A DNA stretch of 64,000 bases, from positions 1 through 64,000 of the forward strand of contig CAMDED010000019.1 of the NCBI GenBank assembly GCA_945893365.1. Direction: 5' to 3'. The position numbers and the translations under genes are program-made. Each line of letters starts with the position of its first letter. The first letter of the stretch is position 1. Below the pieces are notes generated by a model that was not told the DNA's origin, did no database searches, and was given only the letters and a program-made list of their open reading frames with translations. Of this stretch, positions 1 through 7,953 are shown piece after piece. The stretch is from Candidatus Sulfopaludibacter sp. SbA3. GTDB taxonomy: Bacteria; Acidobacteriota; Terriglobia; Bryobacterales; Bryobacteraceae.

Positions 1-427
1 TAAGGGACTGGCCACATCGAGGAGTGGTTCCCAATGGGAGCACGGGTCCGAAAGCCAGCTATGAGGTCCAATCTCCGCTTTTTCAGAAAACGCGTTTTCC
101 TTTCCTATCCGGTCTCCTCGCACTTACATTCGGGAAACCGTAAGTCTCCCGTGAACGGAAGACGCGGAAAGCACCTTAAACGATGTTTTACCCGGCCGGG
201 ATTTATGCATCGATGACGGACGCGGCCGTAAACGCCGCGCAAGCCGTTCCGGTGAGGAACCGCTTCTTGATTGCAGTCTACAACGCGGTCGAACCGCCGC
301 TGGCGTAGATTTGCTGTAAGTGATTGAAAACCCGGGTTAAACTTTTTCTGCAAATCTGTGAATGGAAAAGGCGGCTTCAACCGGCGGTGGATAAGCGCCC
401 TGTTCCGCAACGGCGGCGGAGCGCTCC
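1..427. other. Gene-free left edge
   Basis: No convincing gene is visible before the glcF stop. Short open frames here (for example a 60-codon frame from position 34) have no recognisable motif and no good ribosome binding site. An 8-bp perfect inverted repeat, AGATTTGC at 307-314 and GCAAATCT at 350-357, encloses a smaller palindrome AACCCGGGTT at 329-338. It lies 70 bases downstream of the glcF stop, so it could be an mRNA 3' structure, but it has no clean U-tract. Confidence 0.5.
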
Positions 428-1723
428 TTAATCGGCGCTATAGTTCCTGTAAGCCTCGTCGAGCATTTCGACGACGTGCGCGACACGCTGGCCGGAGCCA
501 TGCTGGCGCGCGCCCGCTTCGAGCTGCAGCATGCAGCCGGGATTCGCCGTCACAATCACGCGCGCTTTGGTCGCGTTGACGCTCGCCATTTTGCTTTCGA
601 GAACGTCCATCGCCATTTCGTTCTGAAGAACGTTGTAAATGCCCGCGCTGCCGCAACAGATGTCGGCAAGCGGCATCTCCGTGAATTGAAGTCCGGGAAT
701 CGCGGCGAGCAGCTTGCGCGGCTGCACCTTTATCTTCTGACCGTGCGCCAAATGGCAGGAATCCTGATAGGTCGCCGTAACCGGCAGTCGACCCATCGCC
801 GGATTGAGCTCGATGGACGCCAGGAACTCGGTAACGTCCTTCATCAGCCCCACGAACTGCTTTGCACGGGCGTGATATCCGGTGTCGTCCTCGAGCAGCT
901 CATCGTATTCCTTGAGGGTAGAGCCGCAGCCAGCCGCGTTGGTAATGATGGCGTCGAACTTACCATCGAGCACCGCGTCGATATTGCGGCGCGCGAGCTT
1001 GCGGGCCTCCGTGCGAATACCGGCGTGGACGTGCAACGCGCCACAGCAGGTCTGATCGCGAGGCAGGACCACTTCACATCCATTCTTCCGCAACACGCGC
1101 ACCGTCGCTTCGTTGAGCCTGGCGAATGAAACGTTCGCGATGCAGCCGGCCATCATGGCGACGCGGTAACGCTGTTTGCCCTCGGCCGGGAAGGTCTCCC
1201 CGATCTTGTTGAAGAAGAACGGAGGCGCGGCGGGAGGCGTCAGGGCTTCGAGCGCGCCAAGCCGGCCAAAGGCGTTCAACACGCCCGAAGCGCGAACCAG
1301 CCGCTGCAGGCCGCTGGCTTCGTAGAGGTAAAGCGCGGCGCCCATCGCGCTTAGCGTCCGGGGCGACTGGAGAAGATGGCCGAAGACGAAGCGGCGGACG
1401 ATTCGCTTGAGCCATGGCTGCGGCGCTCGGGTCTCGATATCGGCGCGCGCGGCTTCGACGAGCCTGCCGTAGGGGACCCCCGATGGGCAGGCCGTCTCGC
1501 AGGCGCGGCAGGCGAGACAAAGCTCGATGTGCTCGATATAGGAGGGCGTGATGGGCGCGCCCGCCTTCACCTGAACCATCTGGTAGATGCGGCCGCGCGG
1601 CGAATCCATCTCCACGCCGAGCTCGCGGTACGTGGGACAGGCGTTCAGGCAGAGTCCGCAGTGGACGCAACGATCGAGATCGGCCTGCTTGGGGCCTTCA
1701 GATACGGCGGTAGAGTCGGTCAC
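428..1723 (-). CDS. glcF: Glycolate oxidase iron-sulfur subunit GlcF
   Basis: Electron-transfer subunit of glycolate oxidase, which oxidises glycolate to glyoxylate at the inner face of the membrane. The 431-residue product has two 4Fe-4S motifs near the N-terminus (C19-x2-C22-x2-C25-x3-C29 and C69-x2-C72-x2-C75-x3-C79), then two CCG-type domains with CCGALHVHAG and CCGSAGIY, as in GlcF and heterodisulfide-reductase-like subunits. The start is a GTG inside the 3' end of glcE, a 26-base overlap that implies translational coupling. Length is normal for GlcF. GlcD, the flavin catalytic subunit, is not next to it. A related lactate or other 2-hydroxyacid oxidase role remains possible. Confidence 0.88.
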   Translation of the reverse strand: MTDSTAVSEGPKQADLDRCVHCGLCLNACPTYRELGVEMDSPRGRIYQMVQVKAGAPITPSYIEHIELCLACRACETACPSGVPYGRLVEAARADIETRAPQPWLKRIVRRFVFGHLLQSPRTLSAMGAALYLYEASGLQRLVRASGVLNAFGRLGALEALTPPAAPPFFFNKIGETFPAEGKQRYRVAMMAGCIANVSFARLNEATVRVLRKNGCEVVLPRDQTCCGALHVHAGIRTEARKLARRNIDAVLDGKFDAIITNAAGCGSTLKEYDELLEDDTGYHARAKQFVGLMKDVTEFLASIELNPAMGRLPVTATYQDSCHLAHGQKIKVQPRKLLAAIPGLQFTEMPLADICCGSAGIYNVLQNEMAMDVLESKMASVNATKARVIVTANPGCMLQLEAGARQHGSGQRVAHVVEMLDEAYRNYSAD

Positions 1724-2849
1724 GGTTTAGGAGGCGGTCAGGGTCGAACATTCGTTTAACCCGAGTCATCGTTTCGAAGCCCGGCCCAGGAGAAGGCCAC
1801 AGATCGAGCGTATCCTTTTCGCTTTCGGGAGCGGACTCCATTATAGTCCGGTAGCCCTTCCGGTCCGCTTCCTCCATCCAGGCGGAGGCTGCGGCGGATT
1901 CATCGAAAGCGGCGTAGCAGACGCCGGAACCCGCGCGGGCAAGTAGCGGCGCGGACGTGGATTCGAGAACATCCCGGATTTGCGCCAGGCGGCACGAAAC
2001 CCGGACGATGCAGCCCGCGGGGCGGGCGGCGAACTCCCCGATGGAGCGCCAGAAGGCGTCCTGCGCCTCGCCTTCAAGCGTCGAACAGGTAGCGCCCAGC
2101 TGCCGCAGCTCCGATTCGTAGCGGGCGACGACGGCGGCGTTTCCCCCGGCCTGAACGGCGAGCAGATAGTGGCTTGCCGCGGTGTTTGCGGCAGCGGCGG
2201 CAGGAGAAAGGATATCGATGGCGGACGGCTGAAGCACGCTCTTGAGAATGCGGTCGCGCGCAGCGACTGCCTCGGCGGCGGTCTCGAACGGCAGCAGGAA
2301 AGAGCGCTCGATCACGGGTACGGGCGTCAGCTTGAAATTGACCGTGGCGATGGCCGCGAGCGTCCCGTAGGAGCCGATCATCAGCTTCGCCATGTCCAGG
2401 CCCGCGACGTTCTTGACGACCATGCCTCCGGACTGAACGATCTTGCCTTCGAGCGTTACGAACTTCATGCCTATGACAAGGTCGCGCGCCGTGCCATAGA
2501 GCCTGCGCCGCGGACCGCTGCCATTCGTGGCGAGGATGCCGCCGATCGTGGCGGATTCGGAAAAAGGGGGATCGAGCGGGACCATTTGCCGGTTCTCGGC
2601 GAGGATGCGCTTCAGGTCCGCGTAACGCATGCCGGCCTCGACGCCGATCGTGAGGTCCTGGGGCTCGTAAAGCAGCAGGCGATTGAGACCGGCAGTACCG
2701 ATGACGACATCGGCATCGCGGCGAGGCCCGCCCATCCGCACTTTCGAAGATGCGCCCTCAATGGCGACGCGATGATTCCGGATTCCGGCGTCGCGCAGCG
2801 CGGAGGCGAGCTCCACGGGAGTGTCCGGGCGTAGTTCCTTGAGAGGCAA
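1698..2849 (-). CDS. glcE: Glycolate oxidase FAD-binding subunit GlcE
   Basis: FAD-binding subunit of the glycolate oxidase complex. The 383-residue protein has the PCMH-type FAD fold: a PP-loop-like region with ATIGGILATNGSGPRRR at about residues 100-116, followed by VKNVAGLDMAKLMIGSYGTL, typical of GlcE. The N-terminus is degenerate compared with GlcD, as in other GlcE proteins. The start is probably TTG at 2849, with no ATG in the right place. It is the first gene of a two-gene unit with glcF. In many genomes glcD precedes it; here the upstream gene is an unrelated exported metallohydrolase. Confidence 0.85.
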   Translation of the reverse strand: MPLKELRPDTPVELASALRDAGIRNHRVAIEGASSKVRMGGPRRDADVVIGTAGLNRLLLYEPQDLTIGVEAGMRYADLKRILAENRQMVPLDPPFSESATIGGILATNGSGPRRRLYGTARDLVIGMKFVTLEGKIVQSGGMVVKNVAGLDMAKLMIGSYGTLAAIATVNFKLTPVPVIERSFLLPFETAAEAVAARDRILKSVLQPSAIDILSPAAAAANTAASHYLLAVQAGGNAAVVARYESELRQLGATCSTLEGEAQDAFWRSIGEFAARPAGCIVRVSCRLAQIRDVLESTSAPLLARAGSGVCYAAFDESAAASAWMEEADRKGYRTIMESAPESEKDTLDLWPSPGPGFETMTRVKRMFDPDRLLNRDRLYRRI

Positions 2850-2936
2850 CCCTCTACTCTACCCGGTCGGAATGGGTGTTTCAACATCGTGGCGGAGGCA
2901 ATCGGAGGCAATGGCGGGCGCATCGCGACAGCCGCG

Positions 2937-3701
2937 CTAGTCGAGCGTGACGACCTTGCCCGCTCCGGCAGTGTCGTAGTCCTTGCCGAAGGCCTTCTGA
3001 AACATCTGTTTCGCGAGGTCGCCCGAGCAGTGCGCGGGCATAACGGAGCTGACCCGAAGCGCCTGAAGCTTTGAAACGATAGGGGCGATCCGCGCCGCAT
3101 CCATGCGGAAGAGATGAAAACCACCCACGAGAAGGCGGATGCCGTTCCCGCCTCGCTGCCGTTCGGCCGCCTCCACCATTTTCACGATGCCGGGGTGGCT
3201 GCAGCCGGTGAGCATCACGATTCCCTTCGAGGTCTCGATGACGAGCGACTGTTCGGGCGGCTCGCCCTCGACGATACCTGTGGTGAAGACTCCCGGCGCG
3301 ATCTCGCGGGGACCCGTGACCCGCACCGGCTTCATGTGGACGGCTTCCGCCTCCGTGAAAGCGGCGGGTATGAACTTGTCGAGATAGAACACCGTCATCG
3401 AGGGATTCCGCGGATGCAAGAGGTGGATACCGCCGCGGTGGTCGGCGTGGTCGTGCGAGATGACGGCCGACTCAATCGACGCCGGGTCCACGCCCGCCTT
3501 CTTCAGATTCTCCATGAACAGGGGCGGCTTTGTACCCGAGTCGAACAGAACGCGGCGTCCCCGGAAAGTGACGACAGCGGCGTAACCCCAGTCCTCCGTC
3601 ATATCGGACCGCGCGGAAGTGTTGTCGTAGATCACGCGGATTTCGAGCTCCGCGGCCACGGACAGGGAAGCGAAAACAAGGACTAGCGCCGTGAGTTTCA
3701 T
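2937..3701 (-). CDS. Exported metallo-beta-lactamase-fold hydrolase
   Basis: A 254-residue protein with a Sec signal peptide (about residues 1-17, hydrophobic core ending VAA) and an MBL-fold core. The metal motif is H83-D-H-A-D87-H88, followed by a GCSHPG histidine near residue 167 and a C-terminal MPAHCSG histidine. The pattern resembles the family annotated as 7,8-dihydropterin-6-methyl-aminobenzene-phosphate synthase-like (COG1237). That name is inherited from an archaeal enzyme, so the substrate of this exported member is unknown. It lies upstream of glcE on the same strand with an 87-base gap. A link to glycolate metabolism is not supported. Confidence 0.75.
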   Translation of the reverse strand: MKLTALVLVFASLSVAAELEIRVIYDNTSARSDMTEDWGYAAVVTFRGRRVLFDSGTKPPLFMENLKKAGVDPASIESAVISHDHADHRGGIHLLHPRNPSMTVFYLDKFIPAAFTEAEAVHMKPVRVTGPREIAPGVFTTGIVEGEPPEQSLVIETSKGIVMLTGCSHPGIVKMVEAAERQRGGNGIRLLVGGFHLFRMDAARIAPIVSKLQALRVSSVMPAHCSGDLAKQMFQKAFGKDYDTAGAGKVVTLD

Positions 3702-3825
3702 TCGGGAAGGATAGCAGAGTGCGAGAATGGCTCGCCTTTAAGGTGTGACAAGGGAGCGACTGTGGCGAGAGAGGAACCGCGGCGGTGTCCGTGAGGGGTC
3801 CATTTTCGCCAGAGTCCTCGAAATC

Positions 3826-4050
3826 AACAGTTATAGTACTTTCGGTACTCTCTCGGTGTATCTCTGCTGGCGGCAGCTTACTTTCGCCTTAGTTTCGCCA
3901 TTTATATCTATATATTGTGGTGCATTGATTTTTAGTAGCCCTGCTTGTGCTGCATGTAACCCCCTCAAAAATCAACACTTCCAGCAATTGGGGCTTGCGA
4001 ACGGGGAAGACCTATGCCACAATCAATTGTGGCCAATAGGTGGCCAAAAA
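3826..4050 (+). promoter_or_regulatory. AT-rich leader of the dcw cluster
   Basis: This 225-base stretch is clearly AT-richer than its surroundings and precedes the first gene of a 16 kb wall and division cluster, so it should hold the main promoter. It contains an AGTAC-N5-GTACT inverted repeat (3835-3849) and an AT-rich block with TATATATT near 3910-3916. I could not fix a convincing -35/-10 pair. The frame of mraZ stays open upstream of the chosen start, but that part carries no MraZ homology. Confidence 0.5.
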
Positions 4051-4055
4051 GTGGC
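4029..4055 (+). promoter_or_regulatory. Putative MraZ box: three GTGGC direct repeats
   Basis: GTGGC occurs at 4029-4033, 4040-4044 and 4051-4055, exactly 11 bases apart; the first two extend to GTGGCCAAWA. MraZ proteins are known to bind short tandem G-rich repeats (TGGGN in E. coli, about one helical turn apart) upstream of their own operon. The array here overlaps the likely Shine-Dalgarno AGGTGG (4038-4043), and its last unit is the proposed GTG start. It could therefore control both transcription and translation initiation. Binding is inferred from position and periodicity only. Confidence 0.55.
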
Positions 4056-4539
4056 AGATCAAGTAGTCCCGACCATTCAAGAGCCCGTCGAGCCGCCGAA
4101 CGGGCTGTATAACGCCCGCGTCGACGAAAAAGGCAGGTTGAAGCTTCCGGCCGGATTCCAGGAGTTTTTTGGCGCTTTGCCGGAAAAGAAGTTGTACATA
4201 ACGACCGTGGACGAAGAAGTCGGCCAAATTTATCCTATATCAGTTTGGCGCGTCAATCGCAAGCTTTTTAACGAGTTGGACGATCCGGCGCGGGCTGCGA
4301 GGGTGTCCTTTCTGGCGGATGAGTACGGCGGCGATTCCGAAATGGACTCCCAGGGGCGCATCCTGCTACCGGTTGAACTCAGGCGGCTCCTTGAAGTTGA
4401 AAGCCGGAACGTGAAGCTTCGCGCCTTTAAGGGTCACATCGAGATCCTGAACGAAAAGGTTTACCTGAGCCGTAAGAACGATCCCGCGAGAAACGCGAAA
4501 GAGGACGCCAATGCTCTGTTCAAAGCCGGAATGCAGTAG
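4051..4539 (+). CDS. mraZ: Transcriptional regulator MraZ
   Basis: DNA-binding autoregulator of the division and cell wall cluster. Two SpoVT/AbrB-like half-domains are visible, each with the MraZ signature: D25-x2-G28-R29-L around residues 25-33, and D99-x2-G102-R103 around residues 99-107. The start chosen is GTG at 4051, with AGGTGG seven bases upstream, giving 162 residues. The open frame continues upstream as far as position 3745, but that part would add about 100 residues with no similarity to the family. The protein carries a short extension before the first domain. It is two bases upstream of rsmH, the conserved partner. Confidence 0.88.
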   Translation: MADQVVPTIQEPVEPPNGLYNARVDEKGRLKLPAGFQEFFGALPEKKLYITTVDEEVGQIYPISVWRVNRKLFNELDDPARAARVSFLADEYGGDSEMDSQGRILLPVELRRLLEVESRNVKLRAFKGHIEILNEKVYLSRKNDPARNAKEDANALFKAGMQ

Positions 4540-4541
4540 CC

Positions 4542-5411
4542 ATGGCCGAACCTGTCAGGCACGTGCCCGTAATGACGGCCGAAGTGCTGGAGTATCTCGC
4601 CATCCGTCCCGAAGGGCTCTACGTGGACGCGACCGCGGGAATGGGCGGCCATTCGGGGGAGATTGCGCGGAGGCTGGAGACCGGCGAACTGATATCGAAC
4701 GACCGCGACCGGGAGTCTCTGGCGCTGGCGGAGGCGAACACCGCGGAGTGGGCTTCACGTATAAGGTACACGCAGTACGAATTTTCAAGACTCGCGAAAG
4801 CGCTCGAAGCGGGCGAAAAAGCGGACGGATTGCTTGCGGATCTGGGAGTGAGCCGCTATCAGTTGACGGAGCCTTCGCGAGGCTTCTCGATTTTGACCGA
4901 TGGACCCGTTGACATGAGGATGGATCAAACCACCGGAACGACCGCGGGCGAACTGGTCAATTTTAGCGATGAAAAGGAGCTTGCCAACCTGATCTACAGG
5001 CTCGGTGAGGAAAGGAGGTCGAGGAAGATAGCCAGAGCAATCGTACGGGCACGTCCCATCCGGAGCACACTGCATCTAGCCGGTGTAGTGGAGATGGCCG
5101 TGCCCCGTACGGGCCGCCTGCACCCTGCCACCCAGACCTTCATGGCGCTGAGGATGGCCGTCAATCAGGAGCAGGAGGAGTTGGACAGTTTACTGGAGAA
5201 TGGACCGGGGATGCTGAAGGCGGGCGGGCGGATGGTGGTGATCAGCTTCATGTCGCTCGAAGACAGGAAGGTGAAGGAGCGGTTCCGGGAGCTTGAGCGG
5301 CAGGGGCGGGGGACGATTCTGACAAAGCGTCCATTGCAGCCGTCCGAAGCGGAGATCAATTTGAATACGGCTTCGAGAAGCGCGAAGCTGAGGGCGTTCG
5401 AAGTAGTCTAA
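4542..5411 (+). CDS. rsmH: 16S rRNA m4C1402 methyltransferase RsmH
   Basis: Methylates N4 of C1402 in 16S rRNA using S-adenosylmethionine. The 289-residue product has the N-terminal RHVPVM segment, the SAM-binding motif YVDATAGMGGHSGEI at about residues 27-41, the DGLLADLGVSRYQL region, and the C-terminal LRAFEVV-type ending expected of RsmH/MraW. Length is slightly below the usual 300-315. The ATG follows the mraZ stop by two bases. Conserved second gene of the dcw cluster. Confidence 0.95.
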   Translation: MAEPVRHVPVMTAEVLEYLAIRPEGLYVDATAGMGGHSGEIARRLETGELISNDRDRESLALAEANTAEWASRIRYTQYEFSRLAKALEAGEKADGLLADLGVSRYQLTEPSRGFSILTDGPVDMRMDQTTGTTAGELVNFSDEKELANLIYRLGEERRSRKIARAIVRARPIRSTLHLAGVVEMAVPRTGRLHPATQTFMALRMAVNQEQEELDSLLENGPGMLKAGGRMVVISFMSLEDRKVKERFRELERQGRGTILTKRPLQPSEAEINLNTASRSAKLRAFEVV

Positions 5412-5433
5412 ATCGGGGGAAGGAATAGAGAAT

Positions 5434-5922
5434 ATGGCAACGATATCGGGGATCAGGGGATGGGGGTTACTGCAGGCGCAGACCGCGCAGGAAGCTCCGC
5501 GCGCGATAATAGTGAAAAGGCAGAACCCGAACCGCTTGCGGGCAATGCCGAACGAAGATCTGTACTTGTTCAGGAAGCGAATCGACAACAGCCGCGTCGT
5601 CCGGCAGGCCGATCCGGAAGCGAGAGGCCGGTGCTGGTCGGCGATCGGCGCGGCGTGCGTTCTCACGGTAGCGCTGGTGAGCATGCTCGCGCCCAGCGTG
5701 GCTACGATTCTGGCGGGATATCAGATTCAATCGCTCAAGGGCGAGCAGCAGAGGCTGCTCGACGATCGGCGGCGCCTGGAAGTGGAAGAGGCCGCGCTGG
5801 TCAGTCCGGCCCGCCTGGAAGTCTTGGCGCGGGAGCGTGCGATGCAGCAGCCGACGGCCGGCCAAGTGGTTCACATGGACGACGGGCCCGGCGCATCGGT
5901 GGCTCTGAATCGGGCGAAGTAA
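5434..5922 (+). CDS. ftsL: Cell division protein FtsL-like
   Basis: Small bitopic division protein of the FtsQLB/FtsLB complex that activates FtsWI. The 162-residue product has a long cytoplasmic N-terminus, one membrane segment around residues 70-92 (AACVLTVALVSMLAPSVATI) and a periplasmic coiled coil (SLKGEQQRLLDDRRRLEVEEAAL) ending in a short conserved-type LARERAMQQP stretch. FtsL is weakly conserved, so the call rests on topology, size and its place between rsmH and ftsI. A ribosome binding site GGGAAGGA lies upstream of the ATG. The N-terminus is longer than in E. coli. Confidence 0.75.
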   Translation: MATISGIRGWGLLQAQTAQEAPRAIIVKRQNPNRLRAMPNEDLYLFRKRIDNSRVVRQADPEARGRCWSAIGAACVLTVALVSMLAPSVATILAGYQIQSLKGEQQRLLDDRRRLEVEEAALVSPARLEVLARERAMQQPTAGQVVHMDDGPGASVALNRAK

Positions 5923-5939
5923 CGGAGGAGACAGCCGGC

Positions 5940-7949
5940 GTGGAGCGTCCGACTCGGGTATATCCGATCCCAGCCAGAGCCGAAGCGATCCGGCGGATGA
6001 CCTGGCTTGCCCTTGTCCTGCTCGTCTGGGCTGGAATCATCTTCGCCAGGATCGTCAAACTGCAGGTGATTTCCCACGAAAAGTACGCGGCGCTCGCCGC
6101 GCGCCAGCAAAGGCGTCTGGTGACGCTTCCCGCGCCAAGAGGATCGCTGTGGGACCGCAACGGGCAGCCGCTCGCCATGAGCGCGCCGGTCGATTCCGTT
6201 TTCGTCAATCCCCTTCGGCTCCCCGACATTCAGATCGCCGCCGATATTCTGGCGCCGATCCTCAGTCTCGACCGGGCGGAAACCTTCGAGAAACTTCAGA
6301 ACGCGCTCGACAATGAGCGCGGCTTTCTCTGGATCAAGCGTAAGATCAGCCGCACCGAATCGGAACGGCTGCGCAGCCTGCGTTTGGAGTGGATTGAATT
6401 TCAGACCGAATCTCAGCGCTATTACCCGAAAGGCTCGCTTGCGGCCCACGTGCTGGGAGCGGTGGACCACGAAGAAAAAGGCAACGCCGGTATCGAAATG
6501 GCTCTTGAAAAAGACCTCCATGGACGCGCCGGCATAGCGCGATTGTTGACGGACGTGCAGCGGCGCGGCATCGAATCCGAGACGTCGTCCGAGCCTGTCG
6601 CCGGGCAAGACCTGACTCTGACGATCGACGAGCGAATTCAATTCGCCGCCGAAAGGGATTTGAAGGACGCCGTCGAAGCGCACCGCTGTACCTCGGGCAG
6701 CGTCGTCGTGATGGATCCGCAGACGGGTGAGGTTCTGGCGCTGGCCAGTTATCCGGCGTTCGATCCGTCGAAACCGCCGGAGCCCTGGATGGATGGCACG
6801 GAACGCTTCAACCACGCGGTATCGGTGCCGTTCGAGCCCGGATCGGTATTCAAGGTGATCACCCTGGCCGCGGCGCTTGAAACCACAGCGCTGACGCCTG
6901 AGACGCCGATTAATTGCGGAGGAGGAATCCTGAGGCTGCCCGGGCGCGTGATTCATGAAGCGAAGAACGGTTATGGCTCGCTGACGATGTCGCAGGTGCT
7001 GGAGAAATCGAGCAACATCGGCGCGATCCAGATCGGCATGAAGGTGGGCCGGGAGAATCTGCTCGAATACGTCAAGCGATTTGGATTCGGAACGCAGTCG
7101 GGGCTGCCGCTGCCGGCGGAGTCGGGCGGAGTCGTACGGCCCATCAAGCGCTGGGGCACGACATCCCTGGCTTCGATCGCCATGGGGCATGAAGTGAGCG
7201 CGACGACCGTGCAGCTGGCGCAGGCGGTGTCGGTGGTCGCAAACGGCGGCCTGCTGATCAAGCCTCGATTGGTGTTGCGGCGCGCGCGGGGCGGAAAGCC
7301 CGTGGCGGATCGTTCCGCCAATCCCCCCAAGCGGGCTCTCAAGGCCGAGACGGCCATCGCGATGCGGCGGATGATGGAACGCGTCGTCCTGCACGGAACC
7401 GGCTCAAAGGCCCGGCTGGACGGCTGGACCAGCGGCGGGAAGACCGGGTCGGCCCAGATCTTCGACCTGGCGTCGAAGCGGTACACGCACAAATACAACG
7501 CATCGTTCATGGGTTTCGCTCCGGTGACGAATCCCGCGATTGCAGTGGTCGTGACGCTGAACGGCGCGGCGGAATTCGGCGGCAAACTGGCGGCCCCGGT
7601 ATTTCGATCCGTTGCCATGGAAGCGTTGCGGGTGCTCGATACTCCGAAGGATCTGCCTGAGCAACCGGAAGGAGAGGCGAAAGAGAGCATCGAAGCGGAA
7701 GAGAACATCGAGGACGACTTGGCTATCGCCGGCCTCGGCGCAGGCGCCTCCGTGCTCGAGGATGGAGTCGAAGACGGACCGCGGGTTCCAAATTTCCGGG
7801 GCAAGTCGATGCGCGCCGTTGTGGAGGAGGCCGCGGCGCTCGGGTTGCCGGTTCTATTCGACGGCAGCGGTACAGCGCGCGTGCAGGCGCCGGTCCCCGG
7901 CAGCGTGCTGCGTCCGGGAGAGCGAATACGAGTGGAGTTCAAGCGATAG
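5940..7949 (+). CDS. ftsI: Septal transpeptidase FtsI (PBP2b/3-like) with PASTA domain
   Basis: Class B penicillin-binding protein that cross-links septal peptidoglycan. From the GTG start at 5940 (GGAGGAG nine bases upstream) it has 669 residues: a membrane segment at about 20-42, a pedestal domain, and a transpeptidase domain with the three active-site motifs S302-V-F-K, S357-S-N and K501-T-G. A C-terminal PASTA-like domain (about 615-669, starting RVPNFRGKSM) follows an acidic linker rich in Glu. The open frame extends upstream through ftsL, but that part is out-of-frame shadow. PASTA-bearing FtsI is usual in Gram-positives and some other phyla and absent from E. coli FtsI. Confidence 0.92.
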   Translation: MERPTRVYPIPARAEAIRRMTWLALVLLVWAGIIFARIVKLQVISHEKYAALAARQQRRLVTLPAPRGSLWDRNGQPLAMSAPVDSVFVNPLRLPDIQIAADILAPILSLDRAETFEKLQNALDNERGFLWIKRKISRTESERLRSLRLEWIEFQTESQRYYPKGSLAAHVLGAVDHEEKGNAGIEMALEKDLHGRAGIARLLTDVQRRGIESETSSEPVAGQDLTLTIDERIQFAAERDLKDAVEAHRCTSGSVVVMDPQTGEVLALASYPAFDPSKPPEPWMDGTERFNHAVSVPFEPGSVFKVITLAAALETTALTPETPINCGGGILRLPGRVIHEAKNGYGSLTMSQVLEKSSNIGAIQIGMKVGRENLLEYVKRFGFGTQSGLPLPAESGGVVRPIKRWGTTSLASIAMGHEVSATTVQLAQAVSVVANGGLLIKPRLVLRRARGGKPVADRSANPPKRALKAETAIAMRRMMERVVLHGTGSKARLDGWTSGGKTGSAQIFDLASKRYTHKYNASFMGFAPVTNPAIAVVVTLNGAAEFGGKLAAPVFRSVAMEALRVLDTPKDLPEQPEGEAKESIEAEENIEDDLAIAGLGAGASVLEDGVEDGPRVPNFRGKSMRAVVEEAAALGLPVLFDGSGTARVQAPVPGSVLRPGERIRVEFKR

Positions 7950-7953
7950 ATAG

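Noticed and set aside
1-60. Possible riboswitch-like sequence with GGGAGCACGGGTCCGAAAGC
   Set aside because: It vaguely recalls cobalamin or c-di-GMP aptamer pieces, but the order of conserved elements does not fit any class I know, and no gene follows it in the right orientation.
5460-5939. Upstream extension of the ftsI frame
   Set aside because: It lies out of frame inside ftsL and has no penicillin-binding protein homology; the GTG with GGAGGAG at 5940 is a better start.
5871-7394. 507-codon open frame antisense to ftsI
   Set aside because: Arg/His-rich translation without motifs; a typical shadow of a GC-rich coding strand.
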